Assembly (NCBI GenBank): GCA_020722245.1
Contig: DYLE01000112.1
Location: forward strand, 1-7,946
Source of the DNA: Desulfonema limicola
Lineage (GTDB): Bacteria; Desulfobacterota; Desulfobacteria; Desulfobacterales; Desulfosalsimonadaceae
DNA: 7,946 bases
Direction of reading: 5' to 3'
Shown: one piece after another, positions 1-6,412 of the stretch
Layout: each line of letters opens with the position of its first letter
How positions within the stretch are numbered: position 1 is the stretch's first letter
The notes under the pieces: model-generated
The model's database searches: none
Seen by the model: only the letters and a program-made list of their open reading frames with translations
Told to the model about the DNA's origin: nothing
Position numbers and translations under genes: made by a program

Positions 1-1
1 G

Positions 2-76
2 ATGGAAGTAAGCGAGGAATGGGAATCTGCAGGTAAAATTTATATGAGAGTGGAGTCTGATCAAATCCCAAATTGA
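2..76 (+). CDS. Possible 3' end of a rightward gene, cut by window edge
   Basis: A plus-strand frame is open from the left edge and ends at TGA (74-76), giving 24 residues that begin MEVSEEWESAGK and end ESDQIPN. The composition, acidic and mixed polar with a Trp and few rare codons, resembles a real C-terminal tail. The first ATG at position 2 has no visible upstream sequence, so it cannot be judged as a start. A minus-strand frame over the same bases is also open from an ATG at 150-152 to the edge, but it has no ribosome binding site and looks less protein-like. No family is recognised. This is a weak call that depends on sequence to the left of the window. Confidence 0.22.
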   Translation: MEVSEEWESAGKIYMRVESDQIPN

Positions 77-314
77 ATTTACAGAAAAAAAGTTGCTTTA
101 TCTTTTTTGGTGGTGCTTTACCGGCTTCAGTAATAATGGGACTTCCTTTCATAGTGGCCGACAATCACAAACCGGTAAGGGGATTTAGGGTCGTAGTTTG
201 ATCCAATGCTTCACGCCTGCGTTATTCAATCATCACCGGCATTAAAAAAAGCCATTCATTGCAAATCCAACACCCATGCGCACGGTCAAGCCCTCTTTAT
301 CCAACCGATCCGGA
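77..314. other. Intergenic stretch with no supported gene
   Basis: This stretch lies between the possible gene tail on the left and the toxin stop codon. I see no convincing coding frame, RNA gene or strong terminator. A short inverted pair (ttaccgg near 117, ccggtaa near 173) is widely spaced and has no U-tract. It is AT-richer than the metabolic genes to the right, as expected for spacer DNA beside an accessory toxin-antitoxin module. A sigma-54-like match at 260-275 is discussed as a finding. Confidence 0.5.
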
Positions 315-605
315 TTAATGATGCGACAATCCGGATTGGTCTTTATAGGCATGCTTCCGGTGTCTGGCCCTGACGATGAAGACAACCAGCTTGTCTTCTT
401 CTATATGGCGGATGACTCTATAATCGCCGATCCGGTATTTCCAGAATCCGGCCAAATCATGGGAGAGCGGAGCGCCGAACCTTCTGGGATCATCGTCGAC
501 GGCAATCCGTTCTTTCAGGTAACGTCGAATGATTTCCTGGGCTTTTCGATCCAGACGCTTAAATTCCTTAAAAGCCCTTTCATCCCATTCGATCGTCCAG
601 GCCAA
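315..605 (-). CDS. RelE/ParE-family type II toxin
   Basis: This 96-residue protein has the usual length and layout of the RelE/ParE toxin fold. An N-terminal strand (WTIEWDE, 3-9) is followed by two helices with a basic LDRKAQEIIRRYLKERI stretch (18-34), then the beta-sheet core with WKYRIGDYRVI (55-65), LVVFIVRARHRK (73-84) and a late Tyr (87). By alignment from memory to E. coli RelE, the Lys/Arg around 56-58, R63, R79/R81 and Y87 fall where the mRNA-cleaving residues lie, so ribosome-dependent mRNA cleavage is the likelier activity; a ParE-like gyrase target is not excluded. The start is TTG (603-605), preceded by GGAG at 613-616 with 7-nt spacing. No in-frame ATG is available, and an in-frame stop lies a few codons upstream. 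It overlaps the antitoxin gene by 26 bp, implying translational coupling. Family assignment is firm; the exact target is inferred. Confidence 0.92.
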   Translation of the reverse strand: MAWTIEWDERAFKEFKRLDRKAQEIIRRYLKERIAVDDDPRRFGAPLSHDLAGFWKYRIGDYRVIRHIEEDKLVVFIVRARHRKHAYKDQSGLSHH

Positions 606-801
606 GCTCTTTCTCCACTTCTTCCATTGTCATTTTACGGACGGGCTTTTTAATACGCTCTTGAACCAGATAAATATCCTCAAGATCGTCTATATATTCG
701 AGTATGGCTTCCCGAACATAATAAGTTTTAGTTCTGCCGGTTTTTACAGACAGGTCGGCGAGCCTGTCTTCTATCTCTTTAGGCAGCCTGATCGCTAACA
801 T
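580..801 (-). CDS. Ribbon-helix-helix antitoxin (RelB/DinJ-like) of the toxin-antitoxin pair
   Basis: This 73-residue protein opens with LAIRLPKEIEDRL (2-14), the short beta strand and first helix of a ribbon-helix-helix DNA-binding domain. The second helix follows around KTYYVREAILEYIDDLED (25-42). The acidic/basic C-terminal half (about 43-73) is the part that normally wraps and neutralises the toxin. In this family the N-terminal strand dimerises and enters the major groove of the operator, so the protein should repress its own operon, more strongly when bound to toxin. The start is ATG (799-801) with a near-perfect AAGGAGGT ribosome binding site at 807-814. It is first in the operon and overlaps the downstream toxin by 26 bp, the standard order for RelBE/ParDE modules. 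A strong antitoxin ribosome site against a TTG toxin start fits the need for excess antitoxin. Confidence 0.92.
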   Translation of the reverse strand: MLAIRLPKEIEDRLADLSVKTGRTKTYYVREAILEYIDDLEDIYLVQERIKKPVRKMTMEEVEKELGLDDRMG

Positions 802-806
802 AATGT

Positions 807-814
807 ACCTCCTT
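807..814 (-). promoter_or_regulatory. Strong ribosome binding site of the antitoxin
   Basis: On the minus strand this reads AAGGAGGT, a near-complete anti-16S match, 5 nt before the ATG. It supports the chosen antitoxin start and predicts efficient antitoxin synthesis. Confidence 0.85.
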
Positions 815-821
815 CATCTGC

Positions 822-833
822 TATACATGTATA
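822..833. promoter_or_regulatory. Palindromic operator candidate (TATACATGTATA)
   Basis: This is a perfect 12-bp palindrome 20 bp upstream of the antitoxin start and overlapping the predicted -10 element. Ribbon-helix-helix antitoxins typically bind short palindromes in exactly this position to autorepress. The position and symmetry are seen directly; binding is inferred. Confidence 0.6.
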
Positions 834-856
834 ACACATCAGGAGCATAGAGGCAA
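828..856 (-). promoter_or_regulatory. Putative sigma-70-type promoter of the toxin-antitoxin operon
   Basis: On the minus strand, TTGCCT (856-851) and TATACA (833-828) are separated by exactly 17 nt, each matching four of six consensus bases. The predicted start site leaves the ribosome binding site intact and the -10 lies inside the palindromic operator, so repression by occlusion is plausible. The match is moderate and untested. Confidence 0.45.
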
Positions 857-1023
857 TCTCATTTTATCTCTCATTGTGGAGCATGTCTCTAGAATGGGGC
901 GGTCATTCCCAAATGCATAAGTTTTATTTTTCAAACTTGAAGTCATGATCAATAACCAATTGTTCACTCGGCTGACGCGAATAAGGACGGGATCAAGGAT
1001 GCGGCGTTCGGGCTTTTGGTTTT
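839..1023 (-). other. Spacer with an unexplained open minus-strand frame (possible gene remnant or dispersed repeat)
   Basis: Between the regulator stop and the toxin-antitoxin promoter, one minus-strand frame stays open for about 60 codons until TGA at 839-841. It contains stretches such as KPERRILDPVLIRVSRVNN and an internal ATG (MTSSLKNKTYAFGNDRPIL). There is no start codon with a convincing ribosome binding site, and the frame differs from that of the regulator. No family is recognised. It may be a decayed gene end, part of a dispersed non-coding repeat that happens to be open, or chance. A small inverted pair, TTCAA-AC-TTGAA (about 932-943), lies inside it. Confidence 0.25.
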
Positions 1024-2844
1024 TTACAGATTAAACCGCTTCATTTTTCGGGCGAGGGTCTTGCGGGAGATGCCCAGGGCCTGGGCCGCGCGGCTTTTGT
1101 TGTTGCCGTGCTTTAACAGGGCCTGTTGAATGGTGTTCTTTTCAATGGAATCGACATTTTTCTGAAGGGCCAGTCCTTCTCCAGATTTGATTTCAACGGG
1201 CGGATTGTTTTTTTCATCGGCTTCAACGGTGACGGCCTCCCCGTTTAAAAAGTCGATGGACCGAACCGCCAGGTAGCGCTGAATGATATTCTGGAGTTCG
1301 CGCACATTGCCGGGGTAATTGTAGTTCATCAGGGTTTCCATCACCTGGGCGGGAAGCTGGCTGATGCCCGACTGGGGGGAGTAAATCTTCAGGAAATAAT
1401 CGATTAACAGCGGAATGTCATCCTTCCGTTCCCTTAAGGGGGGCAGATAAATCGGAATGATATGGATGCGATAAAAAAAATCCTTCCTCATTCTGCCGGT
1501 TTTGATCCGTTGATAGAGGTTCTTATGGGTGGCGGAAATAATCCGGAAATCGGAATTCTTGATGACGCTGCTGCCCACGGGGGAGTATCCGCCGCCCTCA
1601 ATCGCCCGCAGCAGCTTGACCTGCAAGGCCGGGCTCAAATCCCCCACCTCGTCGAGAAACAGGGTGCCGCCGTTGGCCAGGTCCAGGTATCCCTCCTTAT
1701 CCGTATCGGCGCCGGTAAAGGCGCCTTTCTTGTATCCGAAAAATTCGCTCTCCAGCAGGGTTTCTGGAATGGCCGAGGCGTTCACCGGAACAAAGGGTTT
1801 GGCGGCGCGCCGGCTCATCTTGTGAACCGCCCGTGAAACCAGCTCCTTGCCGGTTCCGGATTCCCCGTAGATCACCACGTTGGCGTTGGACGCGGCCGCG
1901 TCCAGGATCCGTTCGTAGACCTTTTGCATGGCCTCGCTTTTTCCGATGATCTCGCCGAGCCGGTAGCGGTCCTTGATGGAAGACCTCAGGTTGATGTTTT
2001 CCCTTCTTAAGGTTTCGGTCTGCTTCTCTAAAAAAATCTCCTTCAACCGGGCCTGGGTGATATCCCGGGCTGTGAGCAGCACGGCAGGCTGTTCCTTCCA
2101 TCGGATCAGGTTCGCCCTTCCCTCCACCCAGATCTCCTTTTTCTGACGGGTGATCCAGCGGGCGTCAAAAAACCTCTCTGTGCCGTGACCGTTCTGGATG
2201 GCTTCATACATCTCCCGAAAATACACGGAAAACCCCTCGGCAACCATGTCCATCACGTTTTTTTTTAACAGCTGGCTGGGGTTCTCATAGCCCAGCATGG
2301 CGGCAAAGGCGTTGTTGGCGAACAGGATATGAAAATCATAGAAAAGAACAACCCCCTCGGTCATTCGCTCCGCCAGCAGACGGTAAAGCGCTTCGCTCTC
2401 CCTCAAGGCGTTTTCCGCATGCTTTCTCTGGCTGATGTCGATGCCCATACCGATTAAAAACTTTTTATTTTTAAGGGTGGTGCTCGCCCCAGTGAAGTAG
2501 TAGGGGATTTTACGACCCTCCTTGTTGGTCAGCACGGCTTCCACCGTGGCTTCCCCTTCAACAAACGCCTTTTCAATGCTGCGTTGAATATTCTTCAGGT
2601 CCTCGCCGGTGAACAGGTCAAAAAGATGCCGGGTCTGGACCTCCTCGCTGGAGTATCCGGTGACGGTTTCCACATTCTGATTCCATTTATGGACTTTAAA
2701 ATCACTGTCAAAAAGATAAAACAGACCCGGCAGGTTGTTTATCAGCAGCTCGAAAAACTGATTTTGAGCGCTCAAGGCCCCTATCATCTGCTCAAGCTGG
2801 GTGATTTTTTCCTCAAGCGCCTTTTTTGAGAATCTATTCGGCAT
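1024..2844 (-). CDS. PAS-domain sigma-54-dependent transcriptional activator (NtrC family)
   Basis: This 606-residue regulator has an N-terminal coiled helix (about 6-35), PAS 1 (about 30-140, ending in the PAC-like GMGIDISQRK) and PAS 2 (about 150-265). A helical linker (265-295) leads to an AAA+ sigma-54 interaction domain (about 297-525) and a Fis-type helix-turn-helix (about 583-603, SRAAQALGISRKTLARK). The AAA+ domain looks fully active: Walker A GESGTGKE (327-334), the sigma-54-contacting loop GAFTGA (374-379), Walker B TLFLDEVG (394-401), arginine-finger region with R453 and R459, and sensor II YPGNVREL (510-517). There is no receiver domain or transmembrane segment, so it should sense a cytoplasmic ligand or redox signal through PAS rather than a kinase. 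The ATG (2842-2844) has GGAG 5 nt upstream. It lies downstream of the acyl-CoA genes in the same direction and probably controls them or a related pathway; the target is inferred. Confidence 0.96.
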   Translation of the reverse strand: MPNRFSKKALEEKITQLEQMIGALSAQNQFFELLINNLPGLFYLFDSDFKVHKWNQNVETVTGYSSEEVQTRHLFDLFTGEDLKNIQRSIEKAFVEGEATVEAVLTNKEGRKIPYYFTGASTTLKNKKFLIGMGIDISQRKHAENALRESEALYRLLAERMTEGVVLFYDFHILFANNAFAAMLGYENPSQLLKKNVMDMVAEGFSVYFREMYEAIQNGHGTERFFDARWITRQKKEIWVEGRANLIRWKEQPAVLLTARDITQARLKEIFLEKQTETLRRENINLRSSIKDRYRLGEIIGKSEAMQKVYERILDAAASNANVVIYGESGTGKELVSRAVHKMSRRAAKPFVPVNASAIPETLLESEFFGYKKGAFTGADTDKEGYLDLANGGTLFLDEVGDLSPALQVKLLRAIEGGGYSPVGSSVIKNSDFRIISATHKNLYQRIKTGRMRKDFFYRIHIIPIYLPPLRERKDDIPLLIDYFLKIYSPQSGISQLPAQVMETLMNYNYPGNVRELQNIIQRYLAVRSIDFLNGEAVTVEADEKNNPPVEIKSGEGLALQKNVDSIEKNTIQQALLKHGNNKSRAAQALGISRKTLARKMKRFNL

Positions 2845-2904
2845 CAGTTCTCCGTTGATAAAAATGGATACCTCATCCCATGTTCATCCCCTGCATGACA
2901 TGAG

Positions 2905-2939
2905 ATTATAAGATACACCCCGGGACCGGATTAAATCAA
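2905..2939 (-). promoter_or_regulatory. Possible promoter of the regulator gene
   Basis: The 146-bp gap before the regulator contains a consensus TATAAT (2910-2905, minus strand). A TTGATT (2939-2934) lies upstream, but 23 nt away, which is too far for that -10. With the adjacent TATCTT (2915-2910) as the -10 the spacer is 18 nt. Either way the core is imperfect, so this is only a candidate for separate expression of the regulator. Confidence 0.3.
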
Positions 2940-2967
2940 TTCCTTTTGACTAACCCGCTTCAGGCAT

Positions 2968-2983
2968 AAAAATGGTTTGACCA
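2968..2983 (-). terminator. Weak terminator-like hairpin after the carboxyltransferase
   Basis: Just after the carboxyltransferase stop, the minus strand reads TGGT-CAA-ACCA followed by five T residues. A 4-bp stem is too short for confident intrinsic termination. It could reduce read-through into the regulator, but this is a marginal call. Confidence 0.2.
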
Positions 2984-2990
2984 ATCATTC

Positions 2991-4568
2991 TTAAAGCGGA
3001 ATGTTTCCATGCTTTTTCTGGGGCCGGAGCGCCTTTTTGCCTTCCAGCATAGAAAGCGCCCGGATCAGGTACCGGCGGGTCTCAGCGGGTGCGATCACGT
3101 CTTCTACGTTGATGTTTGAGGAAACATCATAGATGGGATTAGCATAGGTTTCGCGGTACTCCGCAAGCTTTTTGTCCAGCCACCCTGGGGTCTGAAAATT
3201 TTTATCCTTGCCGTAAAGCAGCATGACCGATTGCTCGGCCCCCAGAATGCCGGTTTCCATGATCGGCCAGTAGACCACCAGATCACTCCCCAGCCCGGGA
3301 AGCACCCCCATGCCGAGGTTGCCCCCGCCGTAGGCCTTGCGCAGCACCACGACGATTCGGGGCACCGTGGCCTCGCACAGGGCGTAGAGCACCTTGGCGC
3401 CGTGCCGGATGATGCCCGCGTGCTCCTGATCCGAGCCGGGCATGTAGGCCGGGGTATCCACCAGCATGACCAAGGGAATGTTGAAACAGTCGCAGAACCT
3501 GATGAACCGGGCCTGCTTGTCCGAGCTATCCACGGTGAGCGCTCCGGCCTTGACCATGGGTTGGTTGGCGACAAACCCCACGGTCTTTCCATTCATACGG
3601 CCGAACCCCACGATGATCTCACCGGCAAACTCTCTTTTAACCTCAAGAAAATCGCCGTGATCCACAACGGCCTGAATGACCCGGTGCATGTCAAAGGGCT
3701 TGGCCGGAGATGTGGGCACGATATCATTGATCACATCGCAGGATCGGGTGATATCGTCATCGCAGGGGTATGCCGGCGGTTTCTCATCGCAGTTTAACGG
3801 CAAAAAGCCAAGCAGCCGACGGATTTCCTGATACAGGGTCTGCTCGTCCGGCACGCGGAAATCACAGTTTCCGGTCACCTGGGCGTGCACCTTGGCGCCG
3901 CCCAGGTCTTCCATGCTGATATCCTCGCCGGTGACCATCTTGACGACCATGGGCCCGGTAATAAACATATGGCTGATGTGATCAACCATATAAACAAAAT
4001 CGTTTAGGGCCGGAGAATACACCGAGATCCCGCCGCAGCTGCCGACAATCGCCGAGATCTGGGGAATAATCCCGGAACTCAAGGTGTTGGGGAAAAAAAT
4101 GGCGCCGCCGTGTTTTTGCGAGATGTTCGAAAAAATGGATCTTTTCCGCTGGCCCATCCAGTCCAGTTCATCGGAATTCGGCAGGCGGGCGCCTGGAGAG
4201 TCGTGAAGCCCGACAAGCGGCACCCGCATCTCCAACGCCTGCTCGATGGTGCGGTACATCTTGTACCCGTGCTCAACCCCCACGGATCCGCCGCGGACGG
4301 TCCGGTCCTGGGAGTAGACAAACACCTTGCGGCCGTTGATTTCGCCGCTGCCGCAGATCAGGCCGTCTGAGGGCATGTCCACGGCATGACCGGCCAGCAT
4401 ATGCATTTCCAGAAAGCTTTTCGGGTCCAGTAGAAGGTCGATGCGCTCCCGGGCGGTCAGCTTGCCGCCGGCATGCTGCTGATCGATTTTTTCCCGGCCG
4501 CCGCCCATGCGAACCTTTTGCCGAACGGCGTCCAGCTCGGCCAAGCGTTTTTGTAAGAACTCATCCAT
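2991..4568 (-). CDS. Acyl-CoA carboxylase carboxyltransferase subunit (PccB/AccB/MmdA-like)
   Basis: This 525-residue protein is full length for the one-chain carboxyltransferase family, which moves CO2 between biotin and an acyl-CoA (acetyl-, propionyl- or methylmalonyl-CoA-type substrates). The N-lobe (about 1-260) carries KLTARERIDLLLDP (36-49), FVYSQD (83-88), the first oxyanion segment GSCGGISVYSP (176-186), FITGP (202-206) and EDLGGAKVH (220-228). The C-lobe (about 270-525) carries DTPAYMPGSDQEHAGIIRHG (371-390), the second oxyanion segment KAYGGG (411-416) and the family-typical ending KHGNIPL. AAGGAG (4582-4577) lies 8 nt before the ATG. Unusual points are SPGAR where SGGAR is usual, G180-I181 where Gly-Gly is usual, and L418 at the known acyl-selectivity site. 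No biotin carboxylase, biotin carrier or membrane decarboxylase subunit lies in the window, so it must use a partner encoded elsewhere. Substrate is undetermined. Confidence 0.93.
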   Translation of the reverse strand: MDEFLQKRLAELDAVRQKVRMGGGREKIDQQHAGGKLTARERIDLLLDPKSFLEMHMLAGHAVDMPSDGLICGSGEINGRKVFVYSQDRTVRGGSVGVEHGYKMYRTIEQALEMRVPLVGLHDSPGARLPNSDELDWMGQRKRSIFSNISQKHGGAIFFPNTLSSGIIPQISAIVGSCGGISVYSPALNDFVYMVDHISHMFITGPMVVKMVTGEDISMEDLGGAKVHAQVTGNCDFRVPDEQTLYQEIRRLLGFLPLNCDEKPPAYPCDDDITRSCDVINDIVPTSPAKPFDMHRVIQAVVDHGDFLEVKREFAGEIIVGFGRMNGKTVGFVANQPMVKAGALTVDSSDKQARFIRFCDCFNIPLVMLVDTPAYMPGSDQEHAGIIRHGAKVLYALCEATVPRIVVVLRKAYGGGNLGMGVLPGLGSDLVVYWPIMETGILGAEQSVMLLYGKDKNFQTPGWLDKKLAEYRETYANPIYDVSSNINVEDVIAPAETRRYLIRALSMLEGKKALRPQKKHGNIPL

Positions 4569-4576
4569 GCGGTGCG

Positions 4577-4582
4577 CTCCTT
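4577..4582 (-). promoter_or_regulatory. Ribosome binding site of the carboxyltransferase
   Basis: AAGGAG on the minus strand lies 8 nt before the ATG at 4568-4566. It fixes the start, and it argues against the overlapping promoter-like match, whose start site would remove it. Confidence 0.75.
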
Positions 4583-4697
4583 ATGTATAAAATCCCTCAG
4601 TTAAAATTCAAAAGGTGACGGACTCGTAAAAAATATCTGATCCAGCTTTGAAGTATTTCTACAGGAAGTTGCGAATCGGTTCCTTTAAAATATTTTC

Positions 4698-4760
4698 ACC
4701 ACAGAGAACATAGAGAAAAAAATGAAAAAATTTTCTGTGTCCTCTGTGATCTCTGTGGTC
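4698..4760. repeat. Imperfect inverted repeat with a 9-nt period in the ligase-carboxyltransferase gap
   Basis: The outer arms accacagaga (4698-4707) and tctctgtggt (4750-4759) are perfectly complementary over 10 bp. Pairing continues inward with mismatches through about 4715/4742. The centre is an A-rich then T-rich tract. The right arm is three consecutive 9-nt units of form TCTGTGNNC (4734-4742, 4743-4751, 4752-4760), and the left arm shows the complementary CAGAG/TAGAG spacing. I recall similar CTCTGTG-type repeats scattered in intergenic regions of many bacterial genomes, but cannot verify this here. It could act as an RNA hairpin that attenuates or stabilises the transcript between the two genes. 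No open frame crosses it. Confidence 0.7.
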
Positions 4761-4805
4761 AAATCCTCCACCTCCCAAATTTGAAAAGCCTGAGTTCCTT
4801 GGAGG

Positions 4806-6386
4806 TCAATGGGCGGATTCGGCGTATTTTTTCTTGAGCTCGGATTTTTTGACCTTCATGGTGGCGGTGAGCGGCAGCTCCGTGACCATCATCACCTTTG
4901 CCGGATGCTTGTATTTCGCCACCTTCTCTTTTAGAAAACCTCTGATCTCATCCACTGTGACTGAATCCCCTTCCTTTGCCGGAACAATAAATGCCATGCC
5001 CACCTCCCCCCATTTATCATCGCTGACCCCGATGATGGCGACCTGGGCGATTTTCGGGTGGTTTAAAAGGATTTTTTCAACCTCCGCGGGATACACGTTT
5101 TCCCCGCCGCTTCGGTACATGTCCTTTTCCCGGTCGACCACAAAGAAATACCCCTCCTCGTCCATATACCCCAGGTCTCCGGTATGCAGCACCCCGTCCA
5201 CAATGGTTTTTTCCGTTATCTCCGGAAGATTCCAGTAACCGCTCATGACCGTGGGCCCCTTGGCCACGATCTCTCCGATCTCGCCCGGGGCAAGCCGCTT
5301 TCCGCTGGTATCCTCCACCCAGATGTCGGTAAAATAACCGGGCTTGCCCACCGACCCCATCTTGCGGAAAATATCCTCTCTGGGGAGCAGGGTCATGGCG
5401 GAGTTCTCGGTCTGCCCGAACCCCTGCTGCATATAAAGCCCTCGCTTGGCCAGGGCTTCAAACAGGGAGGGCGGGGTCCGCTCGCCTCCGCCCACCACGC
5501 ACCGAACGCTGGAGACATCGATTTCATCCAGCTTTCCTGAATCCAGGATCATGCGCCACATGGTGGTCAGGGCGAAAACAATGGTCCCCTTGTAGCGTTG
5601 AATGTCCTCGGCGAATTCATTGGGGTTAAAGCCTCTTCGCATGACCATGGTCATGCCGGAGTTCAGCGCCGGGGTCGCCACGATAAACAGCCCCCCTGAA
5701 TGAAACAGGGGCATCTGGGCGATCAGCACGTCGTTGGGGCTGGCGTTGGTGTAGGTGCTGATCTGAAAGTTCTTAAAAAAGGTCTGCCCATGGGACAGGA
5801 CCGCGCCCTTGGGGTTTCCCGTAACCCCGGAGGTGTAAACGATGGCCAGGGGATCCTCCATGAAAACCGGCTGGTGCAGCGAGGGTTTCACGAACGCCTG
5901 GTCCGCCACCAACTCCGGGTAGGATTCCGCCCATGGCGGGCACTCCGGCAGCTCAAACCCGGGGATCTGAGGCCCGCCGTTTTTAAGGTAGATGAACTTG
6001 TCCGCCTCCACGGTGAGCCGCGACCGGATCAGGTCGATGCTGCCCAGAAACGAATCATGAAAAAACAGAAACCGCGCGGCGCAGTCATTGATCTGGTATT
6101 CCAGCTCCGGCCCCAGCAGCCGCCAGTTTAACGGCACGAAAATACCGCCGAGCTTGGCCGTGGCGAAATAGATCTCCAGAAACTCCATGCAGTTTAGCAT
6201 CAGCACGCAGACCCGATCCCCCTTTTTCAGGCCCTTTGCCTGAAGCATATGGGCGCACCGGTTGATGTTCCGCTCCAGCTCACCATAGGTGACCGGCTGA
6301 TCCTCGAAGATCACCGCGGCCTTGTCCGGATGCATGACGGCGTGTTTATAAGGGATATATCCGATGTCCCAGGGTGTAGATGGCAT
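4806..6386 (-). CDS. AMP-forming acyl-CoA ligase (fatty acid/aryl acid CoA ligase family)
   Basis: This 526-residue enzyme belongs to the ANL adenylate-forming superfamily. It should activate a carboxylic acid with ATP to an acyl-adenylate and then to the acyl-CoA thioester. The motifs appear in order: phosphate loop YTSGVTGNPKG (184-194), GGGERTPPSLF (299-309), aromatic/AMP motif QGFGQTE (321-327), HTGDLGY (401-407, the ATP ribose-binding Asp), hinge DREKDMYRSGGENVYPAEVE (418-437), and C-terminal LPLTATMKVKKSEL (504-517) with the catalytic Lys at 511. Full length and no signal peptide indicate a soluble cytoplasmic enzyme. AAGGAG stands 6 nt before the ATG. It lies 26 bp after the crotonase gene and is therefore co-transcribed. 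The usual Gly before the catalytic Lys is Met510, and the phosphate loop has Val187 for Thr; both are notable but not obviously inactivating. The acid substrate cannot be read from sequence; a medium/long-chain or aromatic acid is possible. Confidence 0.94.
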   Translation of the reverse strand: MPSTPWDIGYIPYKHAVMHPDKAAVIFEDQPVTYGELERNINRCAHMLQAKGLKKGDRVCVLMLNCMEFLEIYFATAKLGGIFVPLNWRLLGPELEYQINDCAARFLFFHDSFLGSIDLIRSRLTVEADKFIYLKNGGPQIPGFELPECPPWAESYPELVADQAFVKPSLHQPVFMEDPLAIVYTSGVTGNPKGAVLSHGQTFFKNFQISTYTNASPNDVLIAQMPLFHSGGLFIVATPALNSGMTMVMRRGFNPNEFAEDIQRYKGTIVFALTTMWRMILDSGKLDEIDVSSVRCVVGGGERTPPSLFEALAKRGLYMQQGFGQTENSAMTLLPREDIFRKMGSVGKPGYFTDIWVEDTSGKRLAPGEIGEIVAKGPTVMSGYWNLPEITEKTIVDGVLHTGDLGYMDEEGYFFVVDREKDMYRSGGENVYPAEVEKILLNHPKIAQVAIIGVSDDKWGEVGMAFIVPAKEGDSVTVDEIRGFLKEKVAKYKHPAKVMMVTELPLTATMKVKKSELKKKYAESAH

Positions 6387-6412
6387 GTCTTTCTCCTTTG
6401 TGGTGTTGAGTT

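Noticed and set aside
308..336. Two copies of the palindrome ATCCGGAT spaced 21 bp at the toxin 3' end
   Set aside because: The spacing of two helical turns is suggestive, but one copy is inside coding sequence, no downstream gene is visible and two 8-mers are weak evidence for an operator.
276..653. Plus-strand 125-codon frame over the toxin gene
   Set aside because: It is antisense to the toxin and antitoxin, which have clear family motifs and ribosome sites.
971..1000. Plus-strand reading DANKDGIKD, an EF-hand/dockerin-like DxNxDGxxD calcium loop
   Set aside because: It is a single loop with no start, no second repeat and no signal sequence. The frame runs on antisense into the regulator gene, so it is most likely chance.
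1697..2101. Minus-strand 134-codon frame inside the regulator
   Set aside because: It is an alternate frame of the AAA+ domain coding region with low-complexity Arg/Gly composition.
3231..3797. Long plus-strand open frame of 188 codons
   Set aside because: It lies antisense within the well-supported carboxyltransferase gene, has no ribosome site and no recognisable family; it is a shadow of a GC-rich gene.
4584..4611. Promoter-like TTGAAT-16-TATACA on the minus strand just before the carboxyltransferase
   Set aside because: The predicted transcription start would fall about 9 nt before the ATG and remove the AAGGAG ribosome site, so it is unlikely to be the functional promoter.
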